Numbered from the stretch's first letter, positions 41,266 through 50,792 are shown. The stretch is DNA of 58,679 bases from CAMDBL01 sp964498125 (GCA_964498125.1 CAZCGE010000090.1:1-58679); one strand, 5' to 3'. Numbers and translations: made by a program. Notes: generated from the sequence alone by a model not told the origin.

Positions 41266-42543
41266 ATGGCGGCGTCGGGCGACCAGGGGTGGCGGTGGGC
41301 AGGAGCGGTGCAGTCGTTGCGCCAGCCGATGGCCACGGCGGTGCTCGCTCTCGGCATCACGCAGATCATCGCCTGGGGCACGACGCTGTATGCGCTGGGC
41401 GTGCTGGCGACGCCGATCGTTGCCGACACCGGCTGGAGCCGCAGCCTGGTGTTCTCGGGTCTGACGGTGGCGCTGCTGGCCTCCGGCGTGACCTCGACTC
41501 CGATCGGTCGCTGCGCGGATCGCTACGGTGGCCGGGCGGTGATGTGCGCGGGTTCGGCGCTGGTGGCCGTGGGGCTGGTTCTGCTGTCGCAGGTGCGCAG
41601 CGAATGGGCCTACCTGGCGGCCTGGGCCGTACTCGGGCCGGCGATGCGCATGACGCTCTATGACGCCGCGTTTGCCGCGCTCGTGCAGGTGACGCCGAGC
41701 CGCGGCCGGCGGGCCATCTCCTATCTGACGCTGTTCGGCGGCTTTGCTTCGAGCGTGTTCTGGCCGATCGGGCATGTGCTGGCGGACGCCATCGGCTGGC
41801 GCGCCACCTGCCTCGTCTACGCCGGCTTGAATATCGCCGTCTGTCTGCCATTGCATTGGTGGGGGCTGGCACGCCGCGAGGCGGCCGAGCAGCCAACCCA
41901 GGTGGCGGAGACGGTCGGGCAGGGGGCCGTCGAGGCCATGCTGATTGGACAGTCGCGCGTCATTGCCATGGTGTGGTTCGCCCTCGCCACCTCCGCCACG
42001 GCCTTCGCCTTCGGGGCGATGGCGGTGCATTTGCCCGCTGTGCTGCAAGCCCACGGCCTGACGGCTGCGGTCGCCGTGACGCTGGCCTCGATCAAGGGCG
42101 TGGCGCAGGTGGCCGGCCGCGTCTGCGAGATCGCCTGGGGCAAGCACTTGCATGCTCTCGACCTTGGCCGCATCTCCATCGGCTTCATGCCCATTGCCTT
42201 CGCCATCCTGATGCTGGCCGGCGCCTCGTTCGCCGGCGCGCTGGTCTTCACGATCTGTTTCGGCATCGCCAACGGCCTCGTCACCATCGTGCGCGGCGCC
42301 GTACCGCTGGTGCTGTTCGGCACGCAGGGCTATGGCGCCATCCTGGGTCTGCTGGCGACGCCCTATCTCATCCTCAACGCGCTGGCACCGGCCGTGCTGG
42401 CGGTCGTCATCGATGTCAGCGGCTATCCCGCGGCCGAGATGCTGCTGTTGGGCGTCGGCCTGGTGGCGACGCTGTCCATGGAAATGATGGCGCTGTGGTA
42501 TAGGCGTCTGGTGCGCAAATCCGGCGATGGAGTGCCTTCATGA
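41266..42543 (+). CDS. Major facilitator superfamily transporter
   Basis: 425 residues with about twelve membrane segments; the first is QPMATAVLALGITQIIAWGT, and IGRCADRYGGRAVM is the loop 2-3 motif typical of MFS. The family resembles arabinose-efflux-type or AraJ-like exporters. The start ATG at 41266 is preceded by a weak ribosome site. The stop overlaps the sulfurtransferase start by 4 bp (ATGA), so the two are co-translated. Substrate unknown. Confidence 0.85.
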   Translation: MAASGDQGWRWAGAVQSLRQPMATAVLALGITQIIAWGTTLYALGVLATPIVADTGWSRSLVFSGLTVALLASGVTSTPIGRCADRYGGRAVMCAGSALVAVGLVLLSQVRSEWAYLAAWAVLGPAMRMTLYDAAFAALVQVTPSRGRRAISYLTLFGGFASSVFWPIGHVLADAIGWRATCLVYAGLNIAVCLPLHWWGLARREAAEQPTQVAETVGQGAVEAMLIGQSRVIAMVWFALATSATAFAFGAMAVHLPAVLQAHGLTAAVAVTLASIKGVAQVAGRVCEIAWGKHLHALDLGRISIGFMPIAFAILMLAGASFAGALVFTICFGIANGLVTIVRGAVPLVLFGTQGYGAILGLLATPYLILNALAPAVLAVVIDVSGYPAAEMLLLGVGLVATLSMEMMALWYRRLVRKSGDGVPS

Positions 42544-43382
42544 CCGATGCACCGCTGGTTTCCACCGCCTGGCTCGCCGACCGGCTGGGTGATCCGAGCA
42601 TCCGCATCCTGGAGATCGGCGCGACGCCGGATCTGGCGGTCTACAGCAAGGGTCACATCCCCGGCGCCCAGGGCGTGTACTGGAAAGCGGCCTGCTGGCA
42701 CGAGACCGATCGCGAGTTCATTTCCCCCGAGGCGATGGCCAGGCAGTTCGGCGCCCTTGGCATCGGCCCGGATACGACTTTGGTGCTGTACGGCGACCCC
42801 GTGCAGTACGGCACTTATGCGTTATGGGCGTTCACCATGGCCGGGCATCGCAACCTCAAGGTGCTCGACGGCAGCCGCAAGCGGTGGATCGGCGAGGGTC
42901 GGCCGATGACGGAGGAGGTGCCGCGCTTCGCCCCCGTCGCCTATCCGACGCCGGCGGGGACATCGACGATGCGCGTCGGCCGTCGCAACGTCCGCGACAA
43001 CCTGAAGACGCCGGAGCGGTTCTTGCTCGATGTGCGGGCGCCGGAGGAATACGCCGGCAAGCGCGTGATGGAGTATTCGTCCGCGTTCGATCATGGCGCG
43101 GAGCGGTTTGGCCGCATCCCTGGCGCGGTCCACCTCTATTATCGCGAGCTGCTGAATGAGGATGAGACGTTCAAGGCGCCCGACGAGCTGCGCCGGATTC
43201 TCGGTACCGTCGGCATTGCGCCGGGCAAATTCACCGATATCGTCTGCTACTGCCGCTTGAGCCACCGCGCCACGCTCGCCTGGTTCGCCATGACGCACAT
43301 CCTCGGCCTCGACAACGTAAAAATCTACGACGGCTCGTGGACCGAATGGGGTTCCATTGTGGGCTATCCGATCGAGAAGTAG
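42540..43382 (+). CDS. Sulfurtransferase (two rhodanese domains, thiosulfate type)
   Basis: 280 residues. The N-terminal rhodanese domain has RILEIGATPDLAVYSKGHIPGAQ and lacks an active Cys; the C-terminal domain has the active-site loop with Cys in VCYCRLSHRATLAWF, where usual enzymes have CxxGxRS. It moves sulfur from thiosulfate or 3-mercaptopyruvate to cyanide or another acceptor. It overlaps the MFS gene by 4 bp, so the two may handle a sulfur compound together. The gene ends 6 bp before a palindromic repeat. Confidence 0.88.
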   Translation: MTDAPLVSTAWLADRLGDPSIRILEIGATPDLAVYSKGHIPGAQGVYWKAACWHETDREFISPEAMARQFGALGIGPDTTLVLYGDPVQYGTYALWAFTMAGHRNLKVLDGSRKRWIGEGRPMTEEVPRFAPVAYPTPAGTSTMRVGRRNVRDNLKTPERFLLDVRAPEEYAGKRVMEYSSAFDHGAERFGRIPGAVHLYYRELLNEDETFKAPDELRRILGTVGIAPGKFTDIVCYCRLSHRATLAWFAMTHILGLDNVKIYDGSWTEWGSIVGYPIEK

Positions 43383-43388
43383 CGCACC

Positions 43389-43481
43389 GTAGGTCGGGTC
43401 GACCCCGGACCTGATCCGGGGGAGACCCGACATTGCGGCGGCGTGGCGAAGTGTCGGGTCTCGTTCCTCGACCCGACCTAC
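43389..43481. repeat. Nested palindrome GTAGGTCGGGTCGA...TCGACCCGACCTAC, copy 2
   Basis: 93 bp between the convergent sulfurtransferase and luciferase-like monooxygenase stops. Inner hairpins CCCCGGAC...GTCCGGGG-like and GAGACCCGACA / TGTCGGGTCTC are included. Confidence 0.9.
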
Positions 43482-43482
43482 G

Positions 43483-44841
43483 TTACCGCCAATCCCCCAC
43501 CTCCGCCTTCGCCAACCCCAGGTTGTCGCGCAGCGTCGTGCCGGCGAATTCCTTCCGGAAGATGCCGCGGCGCTGCAACTCGGGGACCACCAGGCGCACG
43601 ACGTCCTCGTAGGCACCGGGCACGTGCGTTGCGGCGACGACGAAGCCGTCGCAGGCCTCGGCCTCGAACCACTCCTGCATCTGATCGGCGACGCGCGCGG
43701 GCGTGCCGCAGAAGATCGGGAACTCGCGGATCGTGCCGCGTCTCGAGAACGTGACGAAATCCTGCAGCGTTGGGTTCGGCTTGCCCGACCGCTCCACCAC
43801 GCGGTCGACGATACCGCGCAGGCCGCTGATGCCGGCCAGCTCGTCGGCGCTGAATGGCGCGTCGAGCGGCTTGCTGGCGAAGTCGTAGTTGAGAGCCTCC
43901 GACAGCAGCGCTAGGGAATCGATCGGCTTGTGCAAGCTGGCGGCCAGCTCGCGCTTGGCCTCGGCGATTGCCTCGGTCTCGCCGGGGATGATGTAGACCG
44001 CCGGCGCCAGCCGCACCGCGTCGGGGTCGCGCCCCTGCGCCCGCACCTCGTCCTTCAGCGCCTTGTGGCTCCGCCGCCCACCCTCGATATTGGCCGAGAC
44101 GGCGAACACCAGCTCGCCCCATCGCGCGGCGAAGCGCTGACCACGTCCTGACTGGCCGGCCTGGATCAGCACCGGCCGGCCCTGCGCCGAGCGCGGTACC
44201 GTGAACGGGCCCTTCGAGCGGAACCAGCGTCCCTGGTGATCGAGGCGGCGGACCTTGGCGGGATCGGCGAACTGGCCGCTCACCGCGTCGGCGGTGATCG
44301 CATCATCGGCCCAGCTGTCCCAGTGGCCGAGCACCACCTGCATGAACTCGTCGGCGCGGTCGTAGCGCAGATCATGCTCGAGATGCTGCTCCTGGCCGAA
44401 GTTCTGCGCCTCCGAGGTGTTGAGCGACGTGACCACGTTCCAAGCCACGCGGCCTTCGAGCATCAGGTCGAGCGTGGCGAAGACGCGCGCGACATGGAAC
44501 GGCTCGTAGTAGGTGGTGGAGTAGGTGGCGCCGAGGCCGAGATGGCGCGTCGCCTGGCCGATGAACGACAGGATCGTCGTCGGGTCCATCTTGACGACGC
44601 GCACGCCGTTGCGCACCGCCTCGGCGTAGTCGTGGCCGAGGATGTCTGGCAGCGCCAGCCGGTCGTCGAAGAAGGCCAGGTGGAACTTGCCCTGCTCCAG
44701 CGTGCGGCCGATCGACTGGTAGTACTCCGCCGTCAGAAAGCCTGGCGCGGCCGACGGGTGGCGCCAGGAGCCGACGTAGTTGGAGCAGTTCTGGGCCTGC
44801 AGGAAGCCGATCAGGACCATCTGGTCCTTGCGCGTCGCCAT
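43483..44841 (-). CDS. Luciferase-like monooxygenase (NtaA/SnaA/DszA group)
   Basis: 452 residues. MATRKDQMVLIGFLQAQNCSNYVGSWRHP is the start, followed by FHLAFFDDRLALPD, TYYEPFHVARVFATLDLM and GRVAWNVVTSLNTSEAQNFG (each abbreviated). These fit the NtaA/SnaA/DszA monooxygenases, which use reduced FMN to break C-N or C-S bonds in nitrilotriacetate- or dibenzothiophene-like compounds. The start is ATG at 44841 (nine codons after a longer frame). It lies 24 bp downstream of the enoyl-CoA hydratase-like gene, same direction. Confidence 0.88.
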   Translation of the reverse strand: MATRKDQMVLIGFLQAQNCSNYVGSWRHPSAAPGFLTAEYYQSIGRTLEQGKFHLAFFDDRLALPDILGHDYAEAVRNGVRVVKMDPTTILSFIGQATRHLGLGATYSTTYYEPFHVARVFATLDLMLEGRVAWNVVTSLNTSEAQNFGQEQHLEHDLRYDRADEFMQVVLGHWDSWADDAITADAVSGQFADPAKVRRLDHQGRWFRSKGPFTVPRSAQGRPVLIQAGQSGRGQRFAARWGELVFAVSANIEGGRRSHKALKDEVRAQGRDPDAVRLAPAVYIIPGETEAIAEAKRELAASLHKPIDSLALLSEALNYDFASKPLDAPFSADELAGISGLRGIVDRVVERSGKPNPTLQDFVTFSRRGTIREFPIFCGTPARVADQMQEWFEAEACDGFVVAATHVPGAYEDVVRLVVPELQRRGIFRKEFAGTTLRDNLGLAKAEVGDWR

Positions 44842-44865
44842 ATCTCGCCCTTTTTGTCGTCTCAC

Positions 44866-45618
44866 TCAACGCTTGCGATCGGGATGAAACCACAACTCGG
44901 CGAAGATTTCGCGCTCGAGTTTGCGTCCAGCATCGCGGCCGTTGTCGGCAATGCCGCGCACGACGCGCTTGAAGCCGGCGACGCCGCGCCGGTTGGCGCC
45001 CTCGAAATCGGCGAGGAATGCGACGGCGGCAGCGACCACATCGCCATCGGCTATCGCGTCCACCGCGCCGAAGGCCATCGTCTCGGCCGCCGAGTAGCTC
45101 CGCCCGGACAGCACCATGCGCAGCGTATTGGCACGGCCGCAGATCGCCAGCATGCGCTCGGTCGAGTGCCAGCCCGGCATGATGCCCATGCGGACTTGCG
45201 GCATCACGAGGGTGGCGTCACGGTGCATGACGCGAAAGTCGCAGGCGAACGCCAGCTCGCCGCCGCCGCCCATGACGATGCCGTTGATGGCGGCCACCGT
45301 CGGCACCGGCATCGCCTCGAGCTCATCGAGCGCCTCGCGCGCGGCATCGAACACCGGATCGAGCCCGGCGGGGCCGCCATACCCGGCATAGGCCTTGACG
45401 TCGCCGCCGCTGCAGAAATGGCGCGTGCCGGCGCCAGTGACGATCAGGCCGGCGATGCTCTCGTCGCGGCGGATCGCGGCGAGATGGGCGCGGAACCGGG
45501 CCACCGCCGCGGGACCGAAGGCATTGGCCGCTTGCGGCCGGTCGATGGTCAGGACCGCGACCGCGCCGCGGCGGTCGAGGCGGACGTCGGGGGAGGTGGT
45601 GTCGGGCGGCGGGGGCAT
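44866..45618 (-). CDS. Enoyl-CoA hydratase/isomerase-family protein, one catalytic Glu replaced
   Basis: 250 residues of the crotonase fold. AINGIVMGGGGELAFACDFRV holds the first catalytic Glu (the GGGCEL position), and the FxxPE motif of hydratases reads MPQVRMGIMPGWHSTERML with Gln in place of the second Glu. Such changes are found in isomerases, hydrolases and decarboxylases of the family, so hydratase activity is not assured. It is the first gene of a pair with the LLM monooxygenase, 24 bp apart. A CoA-ester step in catabolism is likely. Confidence 0.82.
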   Translation of the reverse strand: MPPPPDTTSPDVRLDRRGAVAVLTIDRPQAANAFGPAAVARFRAHLAAIRRDESIAGLIVTGAGTRHFCSGGDVKAYAGYGGPAGLDPVFDAAREALDELEAMPVPTVAAINGIVMGGGGELAFACDFRVMHRDATLVMPQVRMGIMPGWHSTERMLAICGRANTLRMVLSGRSYSAAETMAFGAVDAIADGDVVAAAVAFLADFEGANRRGVAGFKRVVRGIADNGRDAGRKLEREIFAELWFHPDRKR

Positions 45619-45683
45619 GCTTCAGGAGTTCCGTGTTCGCGCCTGGGCGCACACTATTGACCTTGTGATTGGCCCGTCCGATA

Positions 45684-45708
45684 TGGTATATATCAATGGT
45701 GTATACCA
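45684..45708. promoter_or_regulatory. Candidate VapBC operator TGGTATA...TATACCA
   Basis: Perfect 7-bp arms TGGTATA (45684-45690) and TATACCA (45702-45708) separated by 11 bases, 21 bp upstream of the VapB start in an AT-rich patch. This is the form of site bound by VapB-VapC complexes to repress their own operon. Confidence 0.6.
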
Positions 45709-45729
45709 ATCCAGGCCCCGGAGGCCAGC

Positions 45730-46029
45730 ATGAAGCACGGCACCGGCAAGATCTTCAAGCACGGCCGCAGCCAAGCCGTGCGCCTGCCGAAGGAGTTCCG
45801 CCTTCCGGGCAAGGAGGTGCGCGTACGCCGGGTGGGCAAGGGCATCGTGCTCGAGCCAATCGAGACGGACGTGGACAAGTGGTTTGCGGAGATCGATCGG
45901 CTGCGGGATCTGGCCGGTGGAGAATTTCTGCCGGCGGGCCGTCCCGAGCAGCCGCCCATGCCGGAAGACGACATCGATCTCGACCGGGAGTGGGGCGGGG
46001 TCGATGCCGTTGACGATCGCCGCAAATGA
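45730..46029 (+). CDS. vapB: VapB-type antitoxin (AbrB/SpoVT fold)
   Basis: 99 residues. The N-terminal KIFKHGRSQAVRLPKEFRLPGKE matches the swapped-hairpin (SpoVT/AbrB) DNA-binding domain of VapB antitoxins, and the acidic C-terminal part (PEDDIDLDREWGG) wraps the toxin. The preceding GGAGGCCAGC leader is identical to that of the second antitoxin at 47398. The stop overlaps the toxin start by 4 bp. It represses its promoter at 45684-45708. Confidence 0.85.
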   Translation: MKHGTGKIFKHGRSQAVRLPKEFRLPGKEVRVRRVGKGIVLEPIETDVDKWFAEIDRLRDLAGGEFLPAGRPEQPPMPEDDIDLDREWGGVDAVDDRRK

Positions 46030-46433
46030 TCCTGCTCGACACCAACGTGGTGATAGCGATCGTCAATCAGCCAAGATCAACGGTCCGACGGGAATTCGAC
46101 AGAAGACGGGCGGCCGGCGATACGACCATAGTCTCCTCGATCTCAGTCTTCGAACTCCGTTTCGGCATCGCCAAGAGCCGGAAGCGGCGGCTGAACAGCG
46201 ACGTGCTCGATGGCTTCTTGTCAGGGCCGGTCGGCATTATCTCATTCGACGAGGCTGACGCTGCTCATGCCGGAGCCCTACGCGCTGTCTTGGAATCCGT
46301 CGGCACGCCGATCGGCCCTTACGACGTGCTGATCGCCGGGCAGGCATTGCGCCACGGCGCGACGCTGGTCACGGCGAACACGCGTGAGTTCGAGCGCGTG
46401 CCGGGGTTGCAGGTGGAGGATTGGGGAAGGTGA
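46026..46433 (+). CDS. vapC: VapC-type PIN-domain RNase toxin
   Basis: 135 residues. PIN domain residues: Asp5 in MILLDTNVV, Glu in SVFELRFGIAK, Asp in PYDVLIAG, and TANTREF near the end in place of the fourth acidic residue, as in many VapC. It cleaves RNA (often tRNA) unless bound by VapB. It overlaps VapB by 4 bp and is followed by a palindromic repeat. Confidence 0.87.
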   Translation: MILLDTNVVIAIVNQPRSTVRREFDRRRAAGDTTIVSSISVFELRFGIAKSRKRRLNSDVLDGFLSGPVGIISFDEADAAHAGALRAVLESVGTPIGPYDVLIAGQALRHGATLVTANTREFERVPGLQVEDWGR

Positions 46434-46461
46434 GTGGGCGCATGAGAAACGCTCGTCCACT

Positions 46462-46546
46462 GTAGGTCGGGTCGAGGAACGAGACCCGACATCAGCGCGC
46501 CAGACGCGAGGCGTCGGGTCTCGCGAAGGGCTCGACCCCGACCTAC
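46462..46546. repeat. Nested palindrome GTAGGTCGGGTCGA...TCGACCCCGACCTAC, copy 3
   Basis: 85 bp between the convergent VapC and DUF2283 stops; the last four bases overlap the DUF2283 stop codon region. Outer arms match the family with one extra C; inner arms GAGACCCGACA and GTCGGGTCTC pair. Confidence 0.9.
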
Positions 46547-46746
46547 GTGCTGACCATCAGCATCTCGACACGATCGGCCTCGCTCACGCGTTTTGAAGCA
46601 TCGAGGATCTCGAGGGAGACGAGATTGCCGTCTGCATCATAGTCGAGGATTACGCCCGGCTTGTCCTCGTCGCTCTCTTTGACGACGGCGCCGTCCTTCA
46701 AGATCAGAGTCAGGGTGTCGGTGCGTTGATCGTAGGTGGCTTTCAT
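46543..46746 (-). CDS. DUF2283 protein, antitoxin-like partner
   Basis: 67 residues. MKATYDQRTDTLTLILKDG, followed by GVILDYDADGNLVSLEILDASKR, is the DUF2283 pattern, found with DUF4258 or other toxin-like genes. Proposed antitoxin by context. Its start overlaps the DUF4258 stop by 4 bp, so the two are one unit. No DNA-binding motif is evident; regulation unknown. Confidence 0.8.
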   Translation of the reverse strand: MKATYDQRTDTLTLILKDGAVVKESDEDKPGVILDYDADGNLVSLEILDASKRVSEADRVEMLMVST

Positions 46747-47015
46747 GAGTCCTTGCTCCAGTACTTCTCGACCTTACTCGTACGATACACCGTCACCACT
46801 TCGGGCGGATCCCTATCGACGTCAACGAAGACACGAACGAGATAGGTTTCGCCTTCAATCAATACGCGGCTCTGCAGCACATCACGGCCGGGGCGGACAG
46901 GCAAGCGCTGCTCGGGAGCCCGCAGCACGACGCGGACGGTGGCGGCGTCGAGCCCGCGGCGTTGCATCTCGGACAAGGCGTGCGGGGTTAAGACTGCATT
47001 GCTGATCGGCTCCAC
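46743..47015 (-). CDS. DUF4258 protein, toxin-like partner
   Basis: 90 residues. LTPHALSEMQRRGLDAATVRVVL and the following SRVLIEGETYLVRVFVDVD then VVTVYRTSKVEKYW match DUF4258, a RelE/BrnT-like fold. Usually paired with DUF2283 as here. Toxic RNase activity is suspected but not shown. It starts 20 bp from the decayed pccB copy and is read leftward. Confidence 0.78.
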   Translation of the reverse strand: MEPISNAVLTPHALSEMQRRGLDAATVRVVLRAPEQRLPVRPGRDVLQSRVLIEGETYLVRVFVDVDRDPPEVVTVYRTSKVEKYWSKDS

Positions 47016-47034
47016 AATCGCTGTACCCTCCTCC

Positions 47035-47320
47035 TCACAACGGAATATTATCGTGCTTCTTCCACGGGGTCTCGACCTGCTTGTTGCGCAGCATGTTCAG
47101 TTCCCGGCAGATCCGCCGCCTGGTGTTGCGCGGCAGGATCACCTCGTCGATGGTGTCGCGCTCGGCGGCGACGAACGGGTTGGCGAAGCGCTTCTGGTAC
47201 GCGTCGAAACGGGCACCTTCGGCACGGTCCCCTCCGAGCAGGCGAGCAAGAGCTTGGCGCCATGCTCGAGCAGGCCGCCGTACTCCTGCGCCGCGCCCGG
47301 CACAAAGCCCGGCACGTCGA
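47035..47320 (-). pseudogene. Decayed copy of the pccB 3' end with internal deletion
   Basis: The C-terminal 55 codons of pccB are still readable here (RFANPFVAAERDTIDEVILP, then NTRRRICRELNMLRNKQVET). Bases 47035-47213 match 48892-49070 and bases 47214-47320 match 49243-49349, so about 172 bp of the original are missing, which breaks the frame. Identity is roughly 90% in the first block by eye. It lies between two toxin-antitoxin units and shows no function as a gene. Confidence 0.88.
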
Positions 47321-47366
47321 TGGTGCAAGGTCATTGCAAGCTCAATGTTGTGAAACCTCGGCTGCA

Positions 47367-47387
47367 ATGCTATCATTGTGATAGCAT
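47367..47387. promoter_or_regulatory. Candidate operator ATGCTATCA-TTG-TGATAGCAT
   Basis: Perfect 9-bp arms around a 3-base spacer, ending 10 bp before the antitoxin ATG. Likely the binding site for the RHH antitoxin dimer of this operon. Confidence 0.65.
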
Positions 47388-47397
47388 GGAGGCCAGC

Positions 47398-47640
47398 ATG
47401 GGACAGATCATAGTCCGCAATCTCGACGACGACGTCATCGACCGGCTCAAGGCGCAGGCGGCGCAGCGCAATTCCTCGCTCGAGCATACCGTGCGCGAGA
47501 TCCTCGCCGCCGCGGCCAAGCCCGATCGGGCCGACCTGCTGAAGCGGATGGACGCGCTGCGGAGCCTGAGCCCAGCCAGCAGCATCGACTCGACGTCCAT
47601 CATTCGCCGGGATCGCGACAACGATGAGCCGTATCGTTGA
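47398..47640 (+). CDS. Ribbon-helix-helix antitoxin (FitA-like)
   Basis: 80 residues. GQIIVRNLDDDVIDRLKAQAAQRNSSLEHTVREIL (given here in part) is the RHH fold of FitA/VapB antitoxins, with a beta strand at residues 2-8 and two helices. The tail (DRADLLKRMDALRSLSP) fits toxin binding. ATG at 47398 follows GGAGGCC; an earlier ATG at 47386 sits inside the operator. It overlaps the PIN gene by 17 bp. Confidence 0.83.
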   Translation: MGQIIVRNLDDDVIDRLKAQAAQRNSSLEHTVREILAAAAKPDRADLLKRMDALRSLSPASSIDSTSIIRRDRDNDEPYR

Positions 47641-48037
47641 TGCCAGCGTCCTGGTCAAAATGCTGTGCGAGGAACCCGGCACAGCGCAGGCTCGTCGCCT
47701 CTTCGTCGCCGAGCCCGACCTGATGGCGCCGGACCTGGCCATCGCAGAGGTGTTCAACGCCTTGTGGAAGAAGACGCGAGCCGGGCACTACAGTCGCGAC
47801 CAACTCCAGCTGGTTTCAGCTTTCCTGTCCGAGATGCTGTCGAAGACTGTCGCCATCGCTGCTCTCACGGATCGGGCGGCCAGTTTGTCCATCGCGTTCC
47901 AGCATCCGATCTACGATTGTATCTACCTGGCCCTTGCCGAACGCGAGCGCGTGCCCCTCGTCAGCGCGGACAACCGCCTCATGTCGATCGCTGGACAGGC
48001 AGGGATCGCTGCCGAGGCTTTGGCAGCATGGAGTTGA
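47624..48037 (+). CDS. PIN-domain toxin (VapC/FitB-like)
   Basis: 137 residues with all four PIN acidic residues: Asp in VDASVLVK, Glu in AIAEVFNALWKK, Asp in IYDCIYLALAE and Asp in SADNRLMS. An RNase toxin whose activity is held by the upstream antitoxin. The gene overlaps the antitoxin by 17 bp. It converges on the DUF6584-like gene with a palindrome in between. Confidence 0.87.
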   Translation: MSRIVDASVLVKMLCEEPGTAQARRLFVAEPDLMAPDLAIAEVFNALWKKTRAGHYSRDQLQLVSAFLSEMLSKTVAIAALTDRAASLSIAFQHPIYDCIYLALAERERVPLVSADNRLMSIAGQAGIAAEALAAWS

Positions 48038-48115
48038 CCACAGGGCTTCGCGGCCACGCACCGTCTTGAAGTGCGGCGAGAGGTGGCTCGGGTTGTGCTT
48101 CGGGACCTGGAAGCC

Positions 48116-48200
48116 GTAGGTCGGGTCGACGAAGGAGGCCCGACATTGGTAGCGCCAGGGGGCGGAGTGTCGGGTCTCGCGAAGTCTCGACCCGACCTAC
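48116..48200. repeat. Nested palindrome GTAGGTCGGGTCGA...TCGACCCGACCTAC, copy 4
   Basis: 85 bp between the convergent PIN toxin and DUF6584-like stops. Perfect 14-bp outer arms; inner arms around CCCGACA / TGTCGGG. Confidence 0.9.
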
Positions 48201-48215
48201 GCACTTTTCGTGTGA

Positions 48216-48779
48216 TCAGAAAAGGTGACGATAGAACCCTGCAAGAATTTCCACGAACCGCGAGAATCCGAGCACCAAGACAAGAATGAAGAAACCCAGG
48301 AAAAGCCAAACGGCGACCACTCTTGCCAGTGATTGCGGCACACGGGCCGCCCCTCGATTGTGTCGACTGGCAAGACGTCTCGCCGATTTGCGAGAGAGAG
48401 ACGCGAAGTATTTTTCGACCGCTTCAGGAGAGTGACCGATTTCACGTAGAAGCGTAATCGCCGGTTCCGGAACGCTGCCGGCAGTCACGCGTCGTGCCGC
48501 GGACGGCATCGTTGCCCACAGCACATTCAATTGCTGGGCGCCGCGACGAGTTAGAAACCGTCGAGCCAATTCACCGGCCGCCCCTGTCGTGCTGCCCCCG
48601 AGAAAATAATACCGTCCGGCCGCGTCGTCGTCCCCCATGGCATGCAGCACCGTTGCATACCGATTGAACAACTCGATGTCGTAATCTGCTTGAGCAAGTC
48701 GGCCGGCCAAAATCTCTTTGGCGCGCCACAGTCGCCCACGAGCGACTTCCTCCTCGACGCGCGCATAGTCCTTGAGCAT
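48216..48779 (-). CDS. DUF6584-like membrane-anchored protein
   Basis: 187 residues. The N-terminal half, MLKDYARVEEEVARGRLWRA and KEILAGRLAQADYDIELFNRYATVLHAMGDD (in parts), followed by AAGRYYFLGG, resembles the DUF6584 pattern of helical repeats; I recall it in proteins of unknown role. A C-terminal membrane helix (VVAVWLFLGFFILVLVLGF) makes it a likely tail-anchored or single-pass protein. Start ATG at 48779 preferred over a longer frame. No partner known. Confidence 0.6.
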   Translation of the reverse strand: MLKDYARVEEEVARGRLWRAKEILAGRLAQADYDIELFNRYATVLHAMGDDDAAGRYYFLGGSTTGAAGELARRFLTRRGAQQLNVLWATMPSAARRVTAGSVPEPAITLLREIGHSPEAVEKYFASLSRKSARRLASRHNRGAARVPQSLARVVAVWLFLGFFILVLVLGFSRFVEILAGFYRHLF

Positions 48780-48891
48780 ATCAACACCTGCAAATCGGCC
48801 GAAGGGCCAGCGGCCAAGGGCCGCCACGGCAAGCCGCGCCCTCGCGGAGGCCGCCCGGGCGCCCTGGCGCCCGGAGCAGCGGCCGTGAGCG

Positions 48892-50424
<1,533 letters not shown>

Positions 50425-50702
50425 GGGATGCGTCCTGCGCCGGTCGTGTCCTGGTCAACCAACGTCGCATAGCACGGACGCTTTCGGCCGGAAACGGGAC
50501 GATGGGCAGCGGCCGTCCCGGGTAGTGGCGCAAGGTGCGCGATCCGGCCCGCAAGGAAGTGCGCCCTGCGCGAGGCCGGCGAAGGACGTCACGCTCGCAG
50601 TGACGCCACACGACAGACGAACCGCGTGAGCCAACCTATTCATTGTTGGGCCGGGAGAGGCGAAGTGCGCTGGCGGCGATCAATATTTATCACTCGCTAG
50701 AC

Positions 50703-50729
50703 TTGACACCTTGGCCACTACGCTATTCA
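50703..50729 (+). promoter_or_regulatory. Promoter candidate upstream of the keto-acid cleavage gene
   Basis: TTGACA at 50703-50708 and TATTCA at 50724-50729, spacing 15 bp (short for sigma-70). It lies 63 bp before the start codon of the cleavage enzyme gene. The stretch 50425-50792 otherwise contains no gene. Confidence 0.35.
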
Positions 50730-50792
50730 ACAAGCGGACAAATCTGAGCCTAGGCATGTGGCGCCGGGGTGGAAAACGGGAGGAATTCGACC

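Noticed and set aside
44236..45660. Long plus-strand frame opposite the LLM and crotonase-fold genes
   Set aside because: No recognisable domain; shadow of two well-supported minus-strand genes.
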